A stretch of 5,659 nucleotides of DNA, taken from Candidatus Omnitrophota bacterium (GTDB taxonomy: Bacteria > Omnitrophota > Koll11 > Zapsychrales > Fredricksoniimonadaceae). Location: the NCBI GenBank assembly GCA_023247595.1, contig JAHFGF010000108.1:1-5659 (forward strand). The letters run 5' to 3'. Position numbers and translations under genes: made by a program. Positions 4,913 through 5,659 of this stretch are shown here, in pieces (positions within the stretch are counted from its first letter, which is position 1; each line of letters starts with the position of its first letter). The notes under the pieces are model-generated. The model was given only the letters and a program-made list of their open reading frames with translations. It was not told the origin of the DNA and did no database searches.

Positions 4913-5659
4913 TTGAATCCTTACATTGCCAACACCCCCCAGGAAACCGACGAGATGTTAAAAGTCATCGGTGTCAAAAGCATTGATGATTTGTTTGTTG
5001 ATATTAAACCATCGCTGCGTCCCAAATCTTTTAGTCTTCCCCAGGGACTTTCAGAGCTTGAAGTTGTCCGTCAGGTTACCCATATCGGATTGAAAAATAA
5101 TATTCGCCTGATTCCTTTTGTCGGCGGGGGATATTATGATCATTTTATTCCGGCGGCCGTCGATGCGCTGATTTCACGGGGCGAGTTTTATACCGCCTAC
5201 ACGCCGTATCAGCCGGAATGCGCTCAAGGGACATTGCAGTCTTTGTTTGAATTTCAAAGTTCCATCTGCACATTGACCCAAATGGATGTCGCTAACGCGT
5301 CTCTTTACGACGGAGGAACGGCGCTTTATGAAGCCATGATGATGGCGATTCGTATTACGGACAGAACCAAGATCATTTTAGACGGCGGGGTCAGTCCGAT
5401 TTACCGCAAAATATTAAAAACATATACCAGCCATCTGCATTATGAATTTGTGGAAACGCCTGTTATCCACGGCCAGGCCAGTCGTGAGGAAATCTTAAAA
5501 CATCTCGATGACAAAACAGCGGCCGTCATTGTCCAGAACCCGAATTTCTTCGGCGTGATTGACGATCATTCTGATATTTTTGAAAAAGTGCATCAGGCGG
5601 GTGCGTTAGCTTTAAGCAGTGTCTATCCGGTTTCTCTGGGGTTGTTAAAAACTCCCGGA
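4913..5659 (+). CDS. gcvPA: Glycine dehydrogenase (decarboxylating) subunit 1, N-terminal part
   Basis: The open frame runs for 249 codons to the window edge, a little over half of the roughly 440-450 residues usual for this subunit. Together with GcvPB it forms the PLP-dependent P protein, which decarboxylates glycine and loads the aminomethyl group on GcvH. The start is NPYIANTPQETDEMLKVIGV, close to the family's typical YIPNT...MLKTIG opening. Later come IPFVGGGYYDHFIP, TAYTPYQPECAQGTLQSLFEFQ, ANASLYDGGTALYEA and NPNFFGVIDD, all hallmarks of the P protein. The PLP-binding lysine belongs to subunit 2, outside the window. Frame and homology point to a TTG start at 4913: an in-frame stop lies at 4898-4900, no ATG or GTG lies between, and the first ATG (4955) would remove the conserved N-terminus. 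The ribosome binding site is weak (AGAAAG, 4899-4904). Confidence 0.95.
   Translation, partial: MNPYIANTPQETDEMLKVIGVKSIDDLFVDIKPSLRPKSFSLPQGLSELEVVRQVTHIGLKNNIRLIPFVGGGYYDHFIPAAVDALISRGEFYTAYTPYQPECAQGTLQSLFEFQSSICTLTQMDVANASLYDGGTALYEAMMMAIRITDRTKIILDGGVSPIYRKILKTYTSHLHYEFVETPVIHGQASREEILKHLDDKTAAVIVQNPNFFGVIDDHSDIFEKVHQAGALALSSVYPVSLGLLKTPG

Overview
The window looks like a bacterial chromosome segment of moderate GC content. It holds the end of a cell-wall and cell-division cluster (ddl, ftsQ, ftsA), a short accessory stretch, a tRNA gene bracketed by unusual inverted repeats, and the start of a glycine-cleavage operon (gcvT, gcvH, gcvPA). The split P-protein (separate gcvPA) together with a divergent ddl-ftsQ-ftsA cluster argues against a typical enterobacterium. 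An uncultivated lineage such as Omnitrophota would fit, but that placement is a guess from gene style and not from a marker.

Layout. Positions 1-83 are the C-terminal tail of D-Ala-D-Ala ligase, which overlaps the ftsQ start by 17 nt. ftsQ (67-822) and ftsA (859-2088) follow on the + strand. ftsZ, the usual next gene, is absent. Instead ftsA meets tail-to-tail, with overlapping stop codons, a small two-helix membrane protein gene on the - strand (2085-2444). That gene is divergent from a stand-alone CheY-like receiver (2540-2896); the 95-bp gap holds a candidate promoter and two abutting short palindromes.

Positions 2897-3371 contain no protein gene that I believe. They hold tRNA-Arg(UCG) on the - strand (3017-3090). 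It is bracketed by two imperfect inverted repeats of 58 and 56 bp that share an arm core and also resemble the ends of the tRNA gene. After an AT-rich stretch with smaller palindromes there is a good sigma70-type promoter whose -10 box lies inside a palindrome, just before gcvT.

The operon gcvT (3372-4469), gcvH (4499-4888), gcvPA (4913 to the window end, TTG start) encodes the T, H and first P subunits of the glycine cleavage system. GcvPA, with a GcvPB expected beyond the window, decarboxylates glycine onto the lipoyl arm of GcvH, and GcvT releases ammonia and passes the one-carbon unit to tetrahydrofolate. FtsQ and FtsA act at the divisome; Ddl makes the D-Ala-D-Ala dipeptide of peptidoglycan. 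Nothing in the window amounts to a clearly new system. The most unusual part is the repeat-flanked tRNA locus.
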